A stretch of 64,000 bases of DNA from Aphanomyces cochlioides (lineage: Eukaryota; Oomycota; Saprolegniomycetes; Saprolegniales; Verrucalvaceae): contig JAHQRK010000002.1 of the NCBI GenBank assembly GCA_019828595.1, positions 1,488,001 through 1,552,000 of the forward strand, in the 5' to 3' direction. Shown here piece after piece: positions 1 to 10,914 of the stretch. The notes beneath the pieces were generated by a model that was not told the origin of the DNA, did not search any database, and saw nothing but the letters and a program-made list of their open reading frames with translations. The position numbers and the translations under genes are program-made. How positions within the stretch are numbered: position 1 is the first letter of the stretch; each line of letters begins with the position of its first letter.

Positions 1-1538
1 ACTTCTCAGTTTGCGCGTCTGCAGCTTGGTAGATGAGTTCTCGGTCGTCATCGCTGACTTTGATTTTTTGATCTCGGATGTTCAAGAAAATAATATTGTC
101 TTGAACATGCAATATCTATGCCAGGTATGCGGGTTCCACGGCATTTTGTAAGCCTACGGACAGCCAGCTGATTTTGGAATAGATGAGATTGTACCTTTGC
201 ATCTGTCAGAGATGAAGAAAAAATCAGGTGGTAATTGCAGACATGACGCCCTTATGTGCTTCATGAACCAAACCCAGTTTTCCTCGTTCTCAGCGGGTAC
301 GATTGCGAGAGCCACCAATAAATTGCTACCAGAGCCATCTTTCATGCTTCCTGCTAGAAACACACCAGACTTCTTGTAGATGCCTTTGAGGTGTGTTCCA
401 TCAAGCGAGATTAGTGGCTTCACTTTGCTTGCACAGTTATGAAAGCAGCCTGGGATATAAAAGCATCTTCGAAATGTACCATCAGACCATGTTTCAAACA
501 CAGAATAACTCCCTAATCACCACATAAATCATCATCGTAACAGTCTCTACCTGGATTATCATGCCCCAAACGAATGAAGTAGTCGTGCAGCTTTCGATAT
601 CCTTCTACAATTGTTCCAGATATTTGCTTAACAGCCAATTTCTTGATTTTTGACACTGTCGTTGGCTTCAATTCCACACCCAGGAGTAGAGCCTCACGCA
701 CAATGTCACATGTTACCACTTGTGCATCTTTGCAGGATACATGGGAATCGTACACGTACTGTGCTGCAGTCAGAGCACCTTCGTAGACGTCAAGAGTACG
801 GTTGCGCTCAACCACTTCAGATCTCGCAGACGTTATGAAGACCAGGTCGTTCAATCGCCTTGGCAGTGTACTGGAGTTGTCGTCATCCGAATTCACATCT
901 CGCAAGGTGTCACGTTCTTCTCTGGTCATAGGAAGCTCTCTCTTGTCGTACTTCTTCAAATGAAAGAGGTGCGAGTGACGCAGGTCCAACCGAGTGACAC
1001 AAGCCTACATATTCTGTTAAATCGTGCACTCATTTCGACCGATTTCTCTGTTCACATGCATACACGCAGCAATTTTGAAAGGACATCCCACATCAGACTT
1101 GCACGTCCACACTCGGTAGTGTCCATTGCCTGGGACTCGCACTTCGAAGCCACTTCGCAAAGCAAAGAGTCGCACTCGTCGCCCACATTGAACGAGAGAG
1201 GAAAATGGTGTGGTATCTGATTGTAGACCCAAGGACTCAGCCATTCGAATATACCATGATGGTTTTCCACACTGCTGTAAATCGACATGGGGACCGCTAT
1301 AGTTCAAAGTTTCCCTTCTGCGCGCCAAGATTTGCTCGAGGTCCACGAGGTTCGCGTTGTGCGCTCTGTCTCGAACTTTGCCGCCAGAACAGCAAATGAT
1401 TTCGCGCGCACCCACCTGGATAAGTCTAATTATCCGGAAAAGTACTTGGCTCGCGCTATTGCGCATTTGCATTTTCTTCTCCTCCATGACAGAAGGGGGC
1501 GGTGACAGTGGTCCTTCCTTCGGACAGTGGTGTGCCAA
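1..1538 (-). pseudogene. Broken MULE-type transposase, truncated by the window edge
   Basis: Read on the minus strand from about 1538 downward. The N-terminal part (1017-1538) ends in a MuDR/FAR1-like region with a YRVWTC...GCPFKI signature. After one in-frame stop the same frame continues (513-989), and after a frameshift the MULE catalytic core follows (154-501) with LISLDGTHLKGIYKKSGVFL, ENWVWFM and FFISDRCKG. These match the DDE core of Mutator-like transposases (MULE, pfam10551). Past 154 the expected HRYC-type motif can still be read in another frame. The coding region carries at least one nonsense change and two frame shifts, so it is not functional as read. It probably continues left of position 1. 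Its 5' end faces the 5' end of the SET gene on the plus strand. The family call is firm; element borders were not found. Confidence 0.75.
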
Positions 1539-1610
1539 AGTAAACGTGAGTGAATACGCGCTTCAAACTTCTGCCACAAGGGATGGCTCACAAGCGTACA
1601 GCTTCCCTTC

Positions 1611-3617
1611 ATGGGATCACGTTGTTTCTGCTATGGAGAAGTTCTTATCGGGAACGAAGTGCTGGATGTCTGCAAGTGGTGCGAAGGCGTCGAAGACTCG
1701 TCACTACCACTTATGGCTAACCGTAGCCGGTGGCCAGATCTTGAACCATGCGACGCCAGGATTACATTCAAACTTCGAGACAATGGGCTCTACGGCTTTG
1801 TTGACGAGGTGTTATTGCATTCCCATGCTCTTCTTCTGGGACAAACTGCGCGAGTGAAACAACGTAGCAAAGAGATCCAAGGCGCAGTGAAGAAACTTCA
1901 CGAAAGGTTGAACACTTTTGAGGTGGCCCAGGAACTGCGTTTTTCAGAACTGCGATTGTTTGTGAGTGATGAGGTGGGTACAAACATTCACACTCTGTGC
2001 TCTGACTAATTCTCAGGTTGCTGCACTACACTTAGACTTGGATGCAGTGAAGAAAGATGTCGCAGCTGTGAAGAAAGATGTCTCTGGCTTAATCCACCTC
2101 TTCGACAAGTTTGAGCAAGCATCCGCGCGACTCGAGCTATTGATAAAGAAGTCATTTTTGCACAAAGCAAAACAACCAACGAACACTTCACGCCGTACAC
2201 GTGAGTCTGCGTGCGATGTTGAGGCAATGTGTCACAGCCATCGAGAACGGAAAGAAGATGTAACGCGAGGAAGGCATGAGGCTACGAGGGTCCAAATCGA
2301 GAGAGAAAGTGACAAAGAAGTCCGGCATGCCAGACAAGAGCCATTTCGGCAACAAAACGCGTGTAGACTGTCACGCAGCCCAAGGCAAAGACGCGACGAA
2401 GTTGAATACGACGAACGAAGAGAAAGAAAGCGCAAACGAGACGATCGTGGAGAACGTGGTCGTAGAATCCATTGGTAGGAGAAGCTTGCTGTATTTAAAT
2501 AGGACGAATGTACGATGCATTGAAGGTTGGTGCTACTGCGAAAGAACCTTTATATGACTTCATTCAGAAGAACGAGTACATTTTCAAGCCTCGAATGATC
2601 GATATAACTGAATTGGAATTTTATTCCTGCACAGATATGGACCCTATTGCAGCCTGTGTCCAATCTTTAACTAGATTTTTGCGGAGCTGAATGTGTCAAT
2701 CGAATAACGTACACAGAATGCTATCAAACTTGGAACTGTAAGGTTGGAAGATTCTGTGGTAACCGCAGTTTGGAAAGTCTCCGACCGTCTGCAACAGAGG
2801 TGTTCTTGACGTCAAATCGTGGCTATGGGCTTCGAACCATCGACTTCATTCCCAAGGGGACCACTATTGTGGAGTACGTGGGTGAAGTCATCAATCACAA
2901 CATGAACTGGAACGTCTCGAAGAGCAAGCAAAAGAGAAGTATTCGAACTACTACATAATTGAACTAGCAGAAGGAGTCTTCATCGACAGTCGGAAAAAAG
3001 GCAACGAATCACGATTTGTGAACCATTCGTGTGCGCCGAATTGCGAAATGGTCAAAATTGACGTTGGCCCTCTTCCATGTCTCGCAATCAACGCGATGGA
3101 AGATATTTGCCCAGGCACCGAGTTGACATACGACTACCAGGTTGTCACTCATGATATTGATGCCTTTGAATGCCGATGCGGCAACGCACAGTGTCGCGGA
3201 TTTATGACGTGGAACTCTGGCAGTAAGAGAGAGACCCTGAGGGATGCTTCACAGCCATGGTCTGAAGACATTGAGTTAGTCCTTGACGGACTATTGCATG
3301 AGCTGGACTATCCCCTCGTACCATGCCCGCCAAGCAGAAGCACCCCAACGGCAGAAGGAGTGGACACTGACACAGTGGAATGCATTGTATCGACGGATGG
3401 CACTACTGACGCAAGCCGACCATCTCTCGTGTGCTATCATGTCGGACCATTTGATTCTATTCTGGAGAAGTTTGGCTTACTTTGCGGAACATCGCCCACC
3501 AATGGACATTGTCTCTTTGCAGCAGTAGATGGATGTATACATGACACACATCACGCCAGAAGGTACCTCCACTGGTTGTCACCATCGAGGCTCGGCTCCA
3601 TGCAACCAAAACGCTAA
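1611..3617 (+). pseudogene. AWS-SET-postSET histone methyltransferase-like gene, frameshifted, with OTU-like cysteine box
   Basis: Starts at ATG 1611; a 43-nt intron (1974-2016, GTGGGT...TCTCAG) joins a coiled-coil segment with AVKKDV repeats. An Arg/Lys/Glu-rich stretch follows. An AWS-like Cys box (about 2680-2765, CGAECVNR and GRFCGNR) leads to a SET domain with RGYGLRTIDFIPKGTTIVEY, RFVNHSCAPNC and ELTYDYQ, then a post-SET CRCGNAQCRG. This order is typical of NSD/SETD2-type H3K36 methyltransferases. Three frame changes are needed: near 2478-2510, in the T-run at 2676-2680, and at about 2905, where one missing base separates GEVINHN from ERLEEQAKEKY. The C-terminus ends in TNGHCLFAAVDGC, resembling the catalytic Cys box of OTU proteases. 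It is a pseudogene or carries sequence errors. Linkage to the neighbouring MULE suggests a transposon passenger, which is inference. Confidence 0.7.
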
Positions 3618-3829
3618 TTTCATCGAAACTTCTTTTCTAACACCTGTCAAATATATTAGGGGGTTTGAGAATTGCTTTGAAGTTTTAGTCGATGGATTTT
3701 CCAAATATATCCATTTAGACCAATCATTTTGGAAGCATAGAAATGGTGGACTAGCATCGTTTGAAACCCTCGTAAGCAGCAAAATTTGCCATCTCGAAAT
3801 GGTCAAAGCGAGATAGACGTTACTACTGG

Positions 3830-4745
3830 AGCTCCAGCAGCTTGTTGTTATTGCTCACACAACAAGGTCAATCAATAACAACGACGAAAACGACGACGAA
3901 AGTGCTCCATAGAGTCCAGTCATGTCCCTCCCTCTTGCGCTCGAGCTGTACGCTGCAGTCGTCTCTCATCGCTACCTCAACACATGATCCCCCATCCCAA
4001 ACTAATCATCTCCGGTCGACTCTATCATGTCTTTGGATGACAAACGATTTCGACAAGAAGCTCGAATGGACAAGCAAAGCTTTGTTTAAATTGTGAGTCG
4101 CATAAGAGAGCATTCTATCTTTTCCAATAGCTCCAACAACAGCTCCAGTCCACGTACAATTGCTTGTATTCTTGGCGAAAATAGGAAGGTTTGTCAATGG
4201 AGCATCCGTAGAAATTCTAGCTCGCTATTTTGGAATAAGCGAAGGCTCGGTGGATGTTGTCGACGATGCGTCTGTGCTCTATTGGGTCTAGAGTGTCAAG
4301 TTGTTTTATGGCCCAACAACGTTCCACGTGATGCAACTGCGCATCGAATCTATGAGCGTCATTGGTTCATAGGCTGTGTTGGTTTTGTGACGGCACGTTA
4401 TTTCCTGATTTTGCAAAACCATCCGCCAATGGTGAAAATTACTACTCTGGAAAGGGGTATTACAGCATGGTGTGCATGATTGTTTGTGACGACTTGAAAC
4501 GAATTATTCTTAAGGATTTGAGATGCTTTCTTGCTCTTCGCACCGCCCTTGAAGTTCGTGTGATGGCATCAACAACAGTGATCCAAGCCACCAGCAAGTC
4601 CAGAGAGCTGCGACCATTGCTGACTTCCATCAAGCACTCTTTGTACTTGCACTTGTCAGTGTCTCAGGTGTATCCATCAGTTAATCTTGAAAATTCTGAA
4701 GTTCTTCAGACAATTCCATCGACTAATTTTGCTGATGGAATCTGA
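3830..4745 (+). pseudogene. Decayed PIF/Harbinger (DDE_Tnp_4) transposase
   Basis: No single frame is open, but three frames together give a recognisable Harbinger transposase. Around 4024-4095 one reads LSLDDKRFRQEARMDKQSF. From about 4127, APVHVQLLVFLAKIGRFVNG leads into ASVEILARYFGISEGSV, the typical helix-turn-helix. From about 4378 CDGTLFPDFAKP followed by ENYYSGKGYYSMVCMIVCDD matches the first catalytic Asp block of the family. Stops at 4289-4291 and several frame shifts show that it is dead. Terminal inverted repeats and target duplications were not found. Confidence 0.72.
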
Positions 4746-6019
4746 CAAATTCCATTGAAGAAATAACATCTATTTCACCAATTACAGTGTAATATCAAAG
4801 GCATTGAAGAACTTCCATTAGATTTTTCAACTTTCAAACCCCTATTATATGTATATTTGCGGGTCAATTCTTGAAACAGGTTGATCAATTTTGAGAATAC
4901 GTAGAATGATATGATTGGCCATAAATTGTAGAAGTTCAACACTATCAATTTTGATAGTGTGAATCTCCTATAACATTCTGATTGGCTGATAGATTTTAAA
5001 TTTAAATTTTTAGCTAATCAGAGAAGCCCGTTCGATTCGGAATCGATTCCAAATCCTCGCAATTTTGTTTGAAACACACAATAATAATATAGAGGTTTAT
5101 CAGTCGAATGGTACTTCAGCCCGATGTAATATTTGGAACTCGACAGTAAATCCAATTTACAAATTCTGACTACTGCGATACTAGTATTCTTTTTTTACCA
5201 CACCTTGTTCCTTTGATGCTCTTGATCACTGTGAATTCTGGATATCTGACCCTTAACGTAAGTGATGATATGGACAACATTCCTATGTTCCAAACCTGCC
5301 GAGATAACTTTCGTATTCAATTTCTACCAATGAAATCTTCGTCAGGGCATAAATATCGCCAATCAAACCGAAGGAATATTCAGCCAACCGAAAGATTTTC
5401 GCCACAAGTTGAGACGACAAAGTTGAATCGAACAAACATCCTTGGACCAGATGAGTATGCATTATTATTCTGGCCATCTATGAACTGGCATTCACAGTGT
5501 TGAACGATATTGCTACCTTTCTGTGCCAGCAGCTTTGATGTGATGGGCAGTACAGATATGTTTCTCTCATAAACAATAGATCGCACGAGGGTTATGACGT
5601 CAGGATCACAAGTTGGGTCTCTATGCCTGACTCTTTCAACACATGGGACACCATCGATGAACTTTCTCGGGTCGCCAATTGAGTTGTATTCGGCTACAAT
5701 AGCACTGTGCAATAGAAGAAGGAAGCAATTTCAAGTCAACTCGTTGTAACCAGACACAGCAGAGAGCACAGTGGTCGGGAAAATATCCCACCCAACCTTA
5801 CGCAGAAAATGACCAGTTCATCAAACCGCCTCGTATTCCGATGGCTGTCCAAACATATTCACGATGACACCTTGCGTTGTCTCGTTTGACGCCGGAAGAA
5901 ATGAGACTATCAAGTGCTTGCGGAGTTTGTAGAGGGGAGATTTAAGAAACCCTGTCTTTGCTCATGAAACCAAATCTAATTGCTTCTTTAACACGAGGAG
6001 ATAAGACGTTGACTTATCG
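4746..6019. other. Intergenic, AT-rich, no supported gene
   Basis: AT-rich sequence. A short inverted repeat (ATTCCATC...GATGGAAT) lies at the distal edge of the Harbinger remnant at about 4716-4741. Weak open frames occur at 5213-5503 (+) and 5380-5712 (-), overlapping each other. The minus frame has a region that could be a helix-turn-helix but matches no family I recognise. No gene is called. Confidence 0.4.
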
Positions 6020-7130
6020 TTGACGTGTGCACACGCCTCTCACCGTGTGTTCGATAACACATCACCGTCTATCGCAACGAGGCGACGCAGTCGTGTACAA
6101 GGTGTCAGCGTCGCGTTTACCTTCTATGCTGATTTTGTGCACAAGGTGGAGTTTGTCACCCGTCATATGGAAGGTAAGATGTGGTGCTCCGACTCAGTTC
6201 CTTCCGAGGCTCAAAAAGGTCTGCAAGTCGTATGCGCTTGACGACAACAAGGATGGGATCGGCTCGACAAGACATACCGGCATGGCGAATTCTCTTTTTC
6301 CTCAACTCATAGAGCCCAGGACATGATTGTCGTAATGGTCGCTGCGCCTTTGACCAAACGTAATGGAATAAATCAGCGTGTAACTCCGTCAGACAGCCCA
6401 GTTAGTTTGACATGGTTCGACAAGAATGCAAGCGCCTCTAAGTGCTTCTCTTTTGTTTTTGCCGGTGATACCGCGAGCTATCGTAACATCTGACCTAACT
6501 AGTATATCCCTGCGTCTTACATGGATGCGGATGATCACGATGCCGATGCGTTGTCACTTGAGCCGAGGCGACGACGGGGGGAAGATCGCTTCGAGTTTAT
6601 CTTCAAGAGGCCAGAGGAAAGCACAAAGTCGTATCCGTGCTGAGAATACAGTCGTGGTTTGAGAAAGGCGTGAGGAAGAGCAATTGTATTCCTCGGTGGA
6701 CTTTCAAGGAAGTGTACAAGGTGACGTTTGTGGTACTAACGTCAAGGCATCTGGCCACAAGGTAGGAAAAGTTGAGCGTTGTCAACAGGAGGAACCCAGA
6801 CATACAAGGTGAAGAGCACCTTCTGCATGTGGATGTAGACCTTCCAGGACGCAATTCATGGCAGAAAAGAGCTCGCTTGGACTGCAAAAACGAGCGGCTT
6901 GTGTTCCTCATCGAACGACCAGCTGAGAGGGAGAAACTCGAATGCTTTTTTGAAGTTCAAAGAAGTTGTTGCAATCGTGCTACGATATCTGTTGGGGTGG
7001 CTCAACTTGCCACAAACCATTACGTTTGATTGGCCCCGTGACTTCTTTGCGGCTTCTGGGCTAGAAAGGACACAGCCGGGGGCTGGTCGACATTTGCCAC
7101 GGACTTCATTCGACAATTTGCTTCCTCGGG
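6020..7130 (+). pseudogene. Unassigned decayed reading frame upstream of the transporter
   Basis: One plus frame is almost open from 6020 to about 6640, with stops only near 6239, 6492, 6501 and 6639. It reads protein-like pieces such as VHKVEFVTRHMEGKMW, DMIVVMVAAPLTKRNG and RRRRGEDRFEFIFKRPEE. Another frame continues from 6640 to 7029 with FKEVYKVTFVVLTSRHL and RARLDCKNERLVFLIERPAE. The phrase tgtacaaggtg recurs at the head of both halves, hinting at an internal duplication. I do not recognise the family. Stops and shifts suggest decay, although unspliced short introns could explain some of them. Confidence 0.3.
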
Positions 7131-7134
7131 TCAA

Positions 7135-8796
7135 ATGAACAACAAAGCTCAAGCGCCCCTCGAATTGCAAGAGCGCGTCTCGTACTTGAGCGCTGACCGC
7201 ACCAAGGCTGATGCCGACGGTAACTACGTGGATGTCAAGACTCCCAACGATTTGGAAGACGGTGCCTTGCGTGAAGGCGGTGCTCCAGTCTACACCTCGC
7301 CCGAAGTGCTTGCCCTCCTCTCGCAATATTTCGCCGTCGGTCTTTTGTACGGCTCGTTGCCCTATGTGCCTTACAACGTTTTGGTCCAATATTTCCACTT
7401 GACTGGTACTCAGTACACGTCTGCCAAGGCTTTGATCTCCCTCGGCTGGTCGCTCAAGGTGTTCGTCGGTTTGTTGTCCGATGTGTGCCCCATCATGGGC
7501 TACCGCCGCAAGTCGTACATGCTCTTGGGCTGGTTCTGCGCTGCAACCATCTTGTTGATTTTGGGCTGCATGGACCACGGCCCACCGTACGACAAGACTC
7601 TCCCTGACCCAAAGAACCAACCTTTCAACATCGATGTCAACTCCAAAGGTTCAACCATTGGTCTTCTTTGCGCTTTGGCGACGATCTCCTACATTTTTGC
7701 CGATGTGCCTGCCGATGCCATGGTGGTCGAATATGCTCAACGTGAACCTGAACACGTGCGCGGCCGTATGCAAACGATGATTTACGGTGTCCGCACCGTT
7801 GCCTCGACGATCACGACTGCCATCATGGGCTTCTGCTTGAACTCGGACCGCTTCAACGGTGACTTCTCTTGGGACATGGGTTTGAACGGCTTCTTCATCT
7901 TGTTGGCTGTTCCTTCCTACTTGGTCATGATCATCACGTACTTGTACATCAACGACCCCAAGCGTCCTGCTGTCGTCTGGGCTGAATACCGCGCTCAATT
8001 CTGGGCCTTGGTCCAACGCCGTGCCGTGTGGCAAATCATGATTTTCAACTTCTGCTTCAACTTGTTCGCTGGTTACATCACCACGACTGCTGCTCCTTAC
8101 GTCCAAGCCGACTGGGCCGGCATTGAAAACTTGAACAGTAACATCATGGGTGTCGTTAGCAACTTGCTCTTCGCCGGTATGTTGGCGATTGTGGGCAAGT
8201 GGGGCACTATGTGGAACTGGCGTGTGTGGTTGATCGTCACGACTTTGGGTGCCAATGCCATCGATGCTGTTGTCAACTTTTTGACCATCTACGACGTTGT
8301 CCGCAACCAATGGTTCTACCTCGGTGTGCCTTTGGCTGAACAAATTCCTCTTGGTGTGCAATTCATCATCACCACTTTCGCCATTGTCGAGCTTGCCGAT
8401 GTCGGTAATGAAGGCATCATTTACGGCTTGCTCACGACGTGCTCCAACATGGGCTCTGTCTTCGGTGCCATGATCACCAACATTTATTGCGATCAATTTC
8501 GCGTCACTGAAGATGATATCCTTACCGATACGGATGACATCCGCAACCAAGTTGCTTACACTTACGCCGTCTACTACGCCACGACCGTGTTTGCTTGCTT
8601 GTGGGTCTTCTTGTTCCCTACGCAAAAGAAGATGCTCCAAGAGTGGAAGAAGGATGGTGGTCAATACCCCGTCATTGGTGCCATTGCTTTGATCGGTGGT
8701 TTCTGCATTTTGGCCACGTCCATCACGTCCAACATCTTGACCATGTTCCAATCGACCAAGTGCTTGCGTTTCGCTGGTGGCCACGGCTGCAAGTAA
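7135..8796 (+). CDS. Folate-biopterin transporter (FBT/BT1 family) membrane protein
   Basis: Intronless 553-residue protein starting at ATG 7135. A hydrophilic N-terminus (about 50 residues) is followed by about 12 hydrophobic segments. The first carries SQYFAVGLLYGSLPYVPYNV. LGWSLKVFVGLLSDVCPIMGY and then YRRKSYMLLGW form the loop after an early membrane helix. This layout fits the FBT/BT1 branch of the major facilitator superfamily, which is expanded in oomycetes and kinetoplastids and moves folates, pterins or related solutes; the substrate here is unknown. Codon use is strongly biased (ttg, cgt/cgc, aag), much more than in neighbours, suggesting high expression. That bias also leaves long antisense open frames, which I treat as shadows. 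Confidence 0.85.
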   Translation: MNNKAQAPLELQERVSYLSADRTKADADGNYVDVKTPNDLEDGALREGGAPVYTSPEVLALLSQYFAVGLLYGSLPYVPYNVLVQYFHLTGTQYTSAKALISLGWSLKVFVGLLSDVCPIMGYRRKSYMLLGWFCAATILLILGCMDHGPPYDKTLPDPKNQPFNIDVNSKGSTIGLLCALATISYIFADVPADAMVVEYAQREPEHVRGRMQTMIYGVRTVASTITTAIMGFCLNSDRFNGDFSWDMGLNGFFILLAVPSYLVMIITYLYINDPKRPAVVWAEYRAQFWALVQRRAVWQIMIFNFCFNLFAGYITTTAAPYVQADWAGIENLNSNIMGVVSNLLFAGMLAIVGKWGTMWNWRVWLIVTTLGANAIDAVVNFLTIYDVVRNQWFYLGVPLAEQIPLGVQFIITTFAIVELADVGNEGIIYGLLTTCSNMGSVFGAMITNIYCDQFRVTEDDILTDTDDIRNQVAYTYAVYYATTVFACLWVFLFPTQKKMLQEWKKDGGQYPVIGAIALIGGFCILATSITSNILTMFQSTKCLRFAGGHGCK

Positions 8797-10914
8797 ATAC
8801 CTCGTAGTGGATTGAGTATGTAATGTAAATGTGTTGTATCTTGTACACAAGAGTGCGTCTTATGTCAAGCCCCAACCATGACCATGGGGACGAAATTCAA
8901 GTCGGAGACTGTTCAGGTTCCTGTGACAAGATCGAGCCAAGTCGCGTAAACTTGCATTGTCGCTAAAGACGACGAGCAGTTTGGGTGGTATGTATCTGAA
9001 ATTCCGTGATGTGTTTTTGAAGTCATTCGAAAGCTGTGCTGTTTTCCTGTGTGCAGCGCGCAGGTCAGGGTTGCCATGTTAACTCGCTAAGCTCATTAAA
9101 TCTGGAGTTTGGCATCGTGGCAACGTCGACACCAGTGCCATTTCAGCACACCAAATCTATTCTACGTGCGTTAGAGGCGACAAAACGTCTTCTTTGAGCC
9201 CGTCCGTCCCTTCCCCCTTCCATCAATACCTTGGCAAACAGTACTTGGGCACGCTATAGATGAAGCGACGAGGGTGGATTTGGATTTCACCATGCCAGAC
9301 ACAAAAGATTTGGAGCCAGGGGACATACTCGAAGGGGCGATCGAAGCTCACTTTAACCTTCAAAAGCAACAGACGTGAGCGAAGATTTGCAGGAGCTAGC
9401 TACGCACCGTAGGAATTTCCCTTTACTTTTAATAGTACCTCAACCACGTCCGATTCGAGTCTATGTTCAGGAGAAAAGTCTGCTCATTTGGAGGACAGAA
9501 AGTCTCCAGCTCCTGTAATCAGGCCGATGATGTGCTTCGACGAGGAACGCTCGGAAGAAGTCTGTCATGGAGGACAACATTGTGTTCACCTACGCTGTTG
9601 CATTCCGTTGGTCGCTAGGTGGGCGGTGGAACTTTAGCTGGATGAGTTGATTTGGACGCTCGGAAGCGATGCTCGTTCAGAAGACGTGAAAATGAACGAC
9701 AAATTGGTTGATATTTGATCGTCGACAGTATTTACTTTTGTGTTGTCCGACTTCGACGCTGTTCTGTAGAGGTTTCTGACTCATCGGCGGAGGGCATCTT
9801 AGGCGCCAACTTGGCATCCGCGTGAAATATCGACGTAGCATGAGCAATCGATCTCCTGTACCTTCTGAATTTGAGCGCTAACGATAACAAGCGAGACGAA
9901 ACAATCAATCGTGTTGTTCGTTTAATATTGTACATGTCTTCATTGTACCGAGCGATTGAGATAAATAGGACTTGGACTTTCTGCCATGGAAAGAATAACT
10001 TAGGGACCGTCCATAGGATGGCGGCATCGCTCACAAAACGCCTCGCGTCTGTGCTTGATGAATCGCGACGCATCGTTTGGCGCTCGTGACTGGTGGTAGG
10101 TCGAGGATGACTGTGAGTTTCATGTCGATTGCGTCCTGTCGAACGAGCTTTGGGGTCATGTGCACTGGAGGTGGAGGTCCCAATTCGAACTCGTCCTTGC
10201 ATATTTCCCATTCATTGTCCACGGTCATTCGGGTTGCGTTGATCATGATGGAGGCGCGCTTGGGATGTTGCTAAATGGGACAGCGTCGTGCGGAAGCGAA
10301 AATGGTGCAATGACACACGCTGAGAATGCGAGTGGATGTCCACCAACATTCTTATCTTCGCATAGATGTCTTCCTTCTGATTGGTGAAAAACGTACAATT
10401 TTAACCAACAAAAATAGATCTTGGATTGACATAGATTGACATTCCATGTCGACACTCCAATGTCCTCATAACCAACGAGAAAACTTAAAGACATAGCCAC
10501 GACGAAGGAAGCTGCAGTACTTTCAGCTAGAAATGCATGCTGACATAGACCGATATGGAACTGGTGGTTGTTGGAGCCTTGGATTTCTTATCACAGTACA
10601 GTAAATTGGTGGGGTGCGTCTGTGGCTAACATATTGCAGTCGTCAAATGTGGAAGGATATAGATGACGACTGCATCCACGCCATGCAGCTTGCCATCGAC
10701 GGCCGTCATGACCACGAGTACGGCTACGAGCTATGCACCTTCTCGAAAGAGAAAGAGAAACCCACATTGTGTTGCACAAATGTCCATCGGCACGTTTTAC
10801 TTCCCCGCGACCATCGCTCTAAAAGGAGTGTATGTTGAACTTTATCCGGAGATAGCCGGATACATATTGAAGTTTTATTTCCGGAAATCCGGATATCGAA
10901 ATCCATAACCGGAA
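8797..10914. other. 2.1-kb intergenic region with weak exon-like pieces only
   Basis: No convincing gene. A 49-codon open piece on the minus strand (about 9229-9375) reads KVSFDRPFEYVPWLQIFCVW, flanked by possible splice borders. The opposite strand is equally open, so the orientation cannot be decided. A minus frame at 10031-10246 starts at ATG and reads DEFELGPPPPVHMTPKL; no family was recognised. Confidence 0.3.
10840..10912. promoter_or_regulatory. Clustered TATCCGGA / CCGGATA motifs before the kinase-like gene
   Basis: The 75 nt before ATG 10915 hold TTATCCGGA, AGCCGGATA, TTTCCGGAAATCCGGATATC and AACCGGAAATG. The same half-palindrome (TCCGGATA or its reverse) clusters before ATG 15589 and ATG 18648. 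The function is inferred from position only. Confidence 0.5.

Noticed and set aside
5380..5712. 110-codon minus ORF as a transposon HTH protein
   Set aside because: Similarity to a helix-turn-helix is only vague and a plus ORF overlaps it.
6856..7620. 254-codon minus-strand open frame
   Set aside because: Overlaps the start of the transporter in antisense; no family and shadow-like composition.
7651..8850. 399-codon minus-strand open frame
   Set aside because: Antisense shadow of the transporter, created by its strong codon bias. Composition (Asp/His/Arg/Val-rich) is not protein-like and no family fits.
9229..9375. Minus-strand exon resembling a lectin strand
   Set aside because: The opposite strand is equally open and protein-like; too short to decide.
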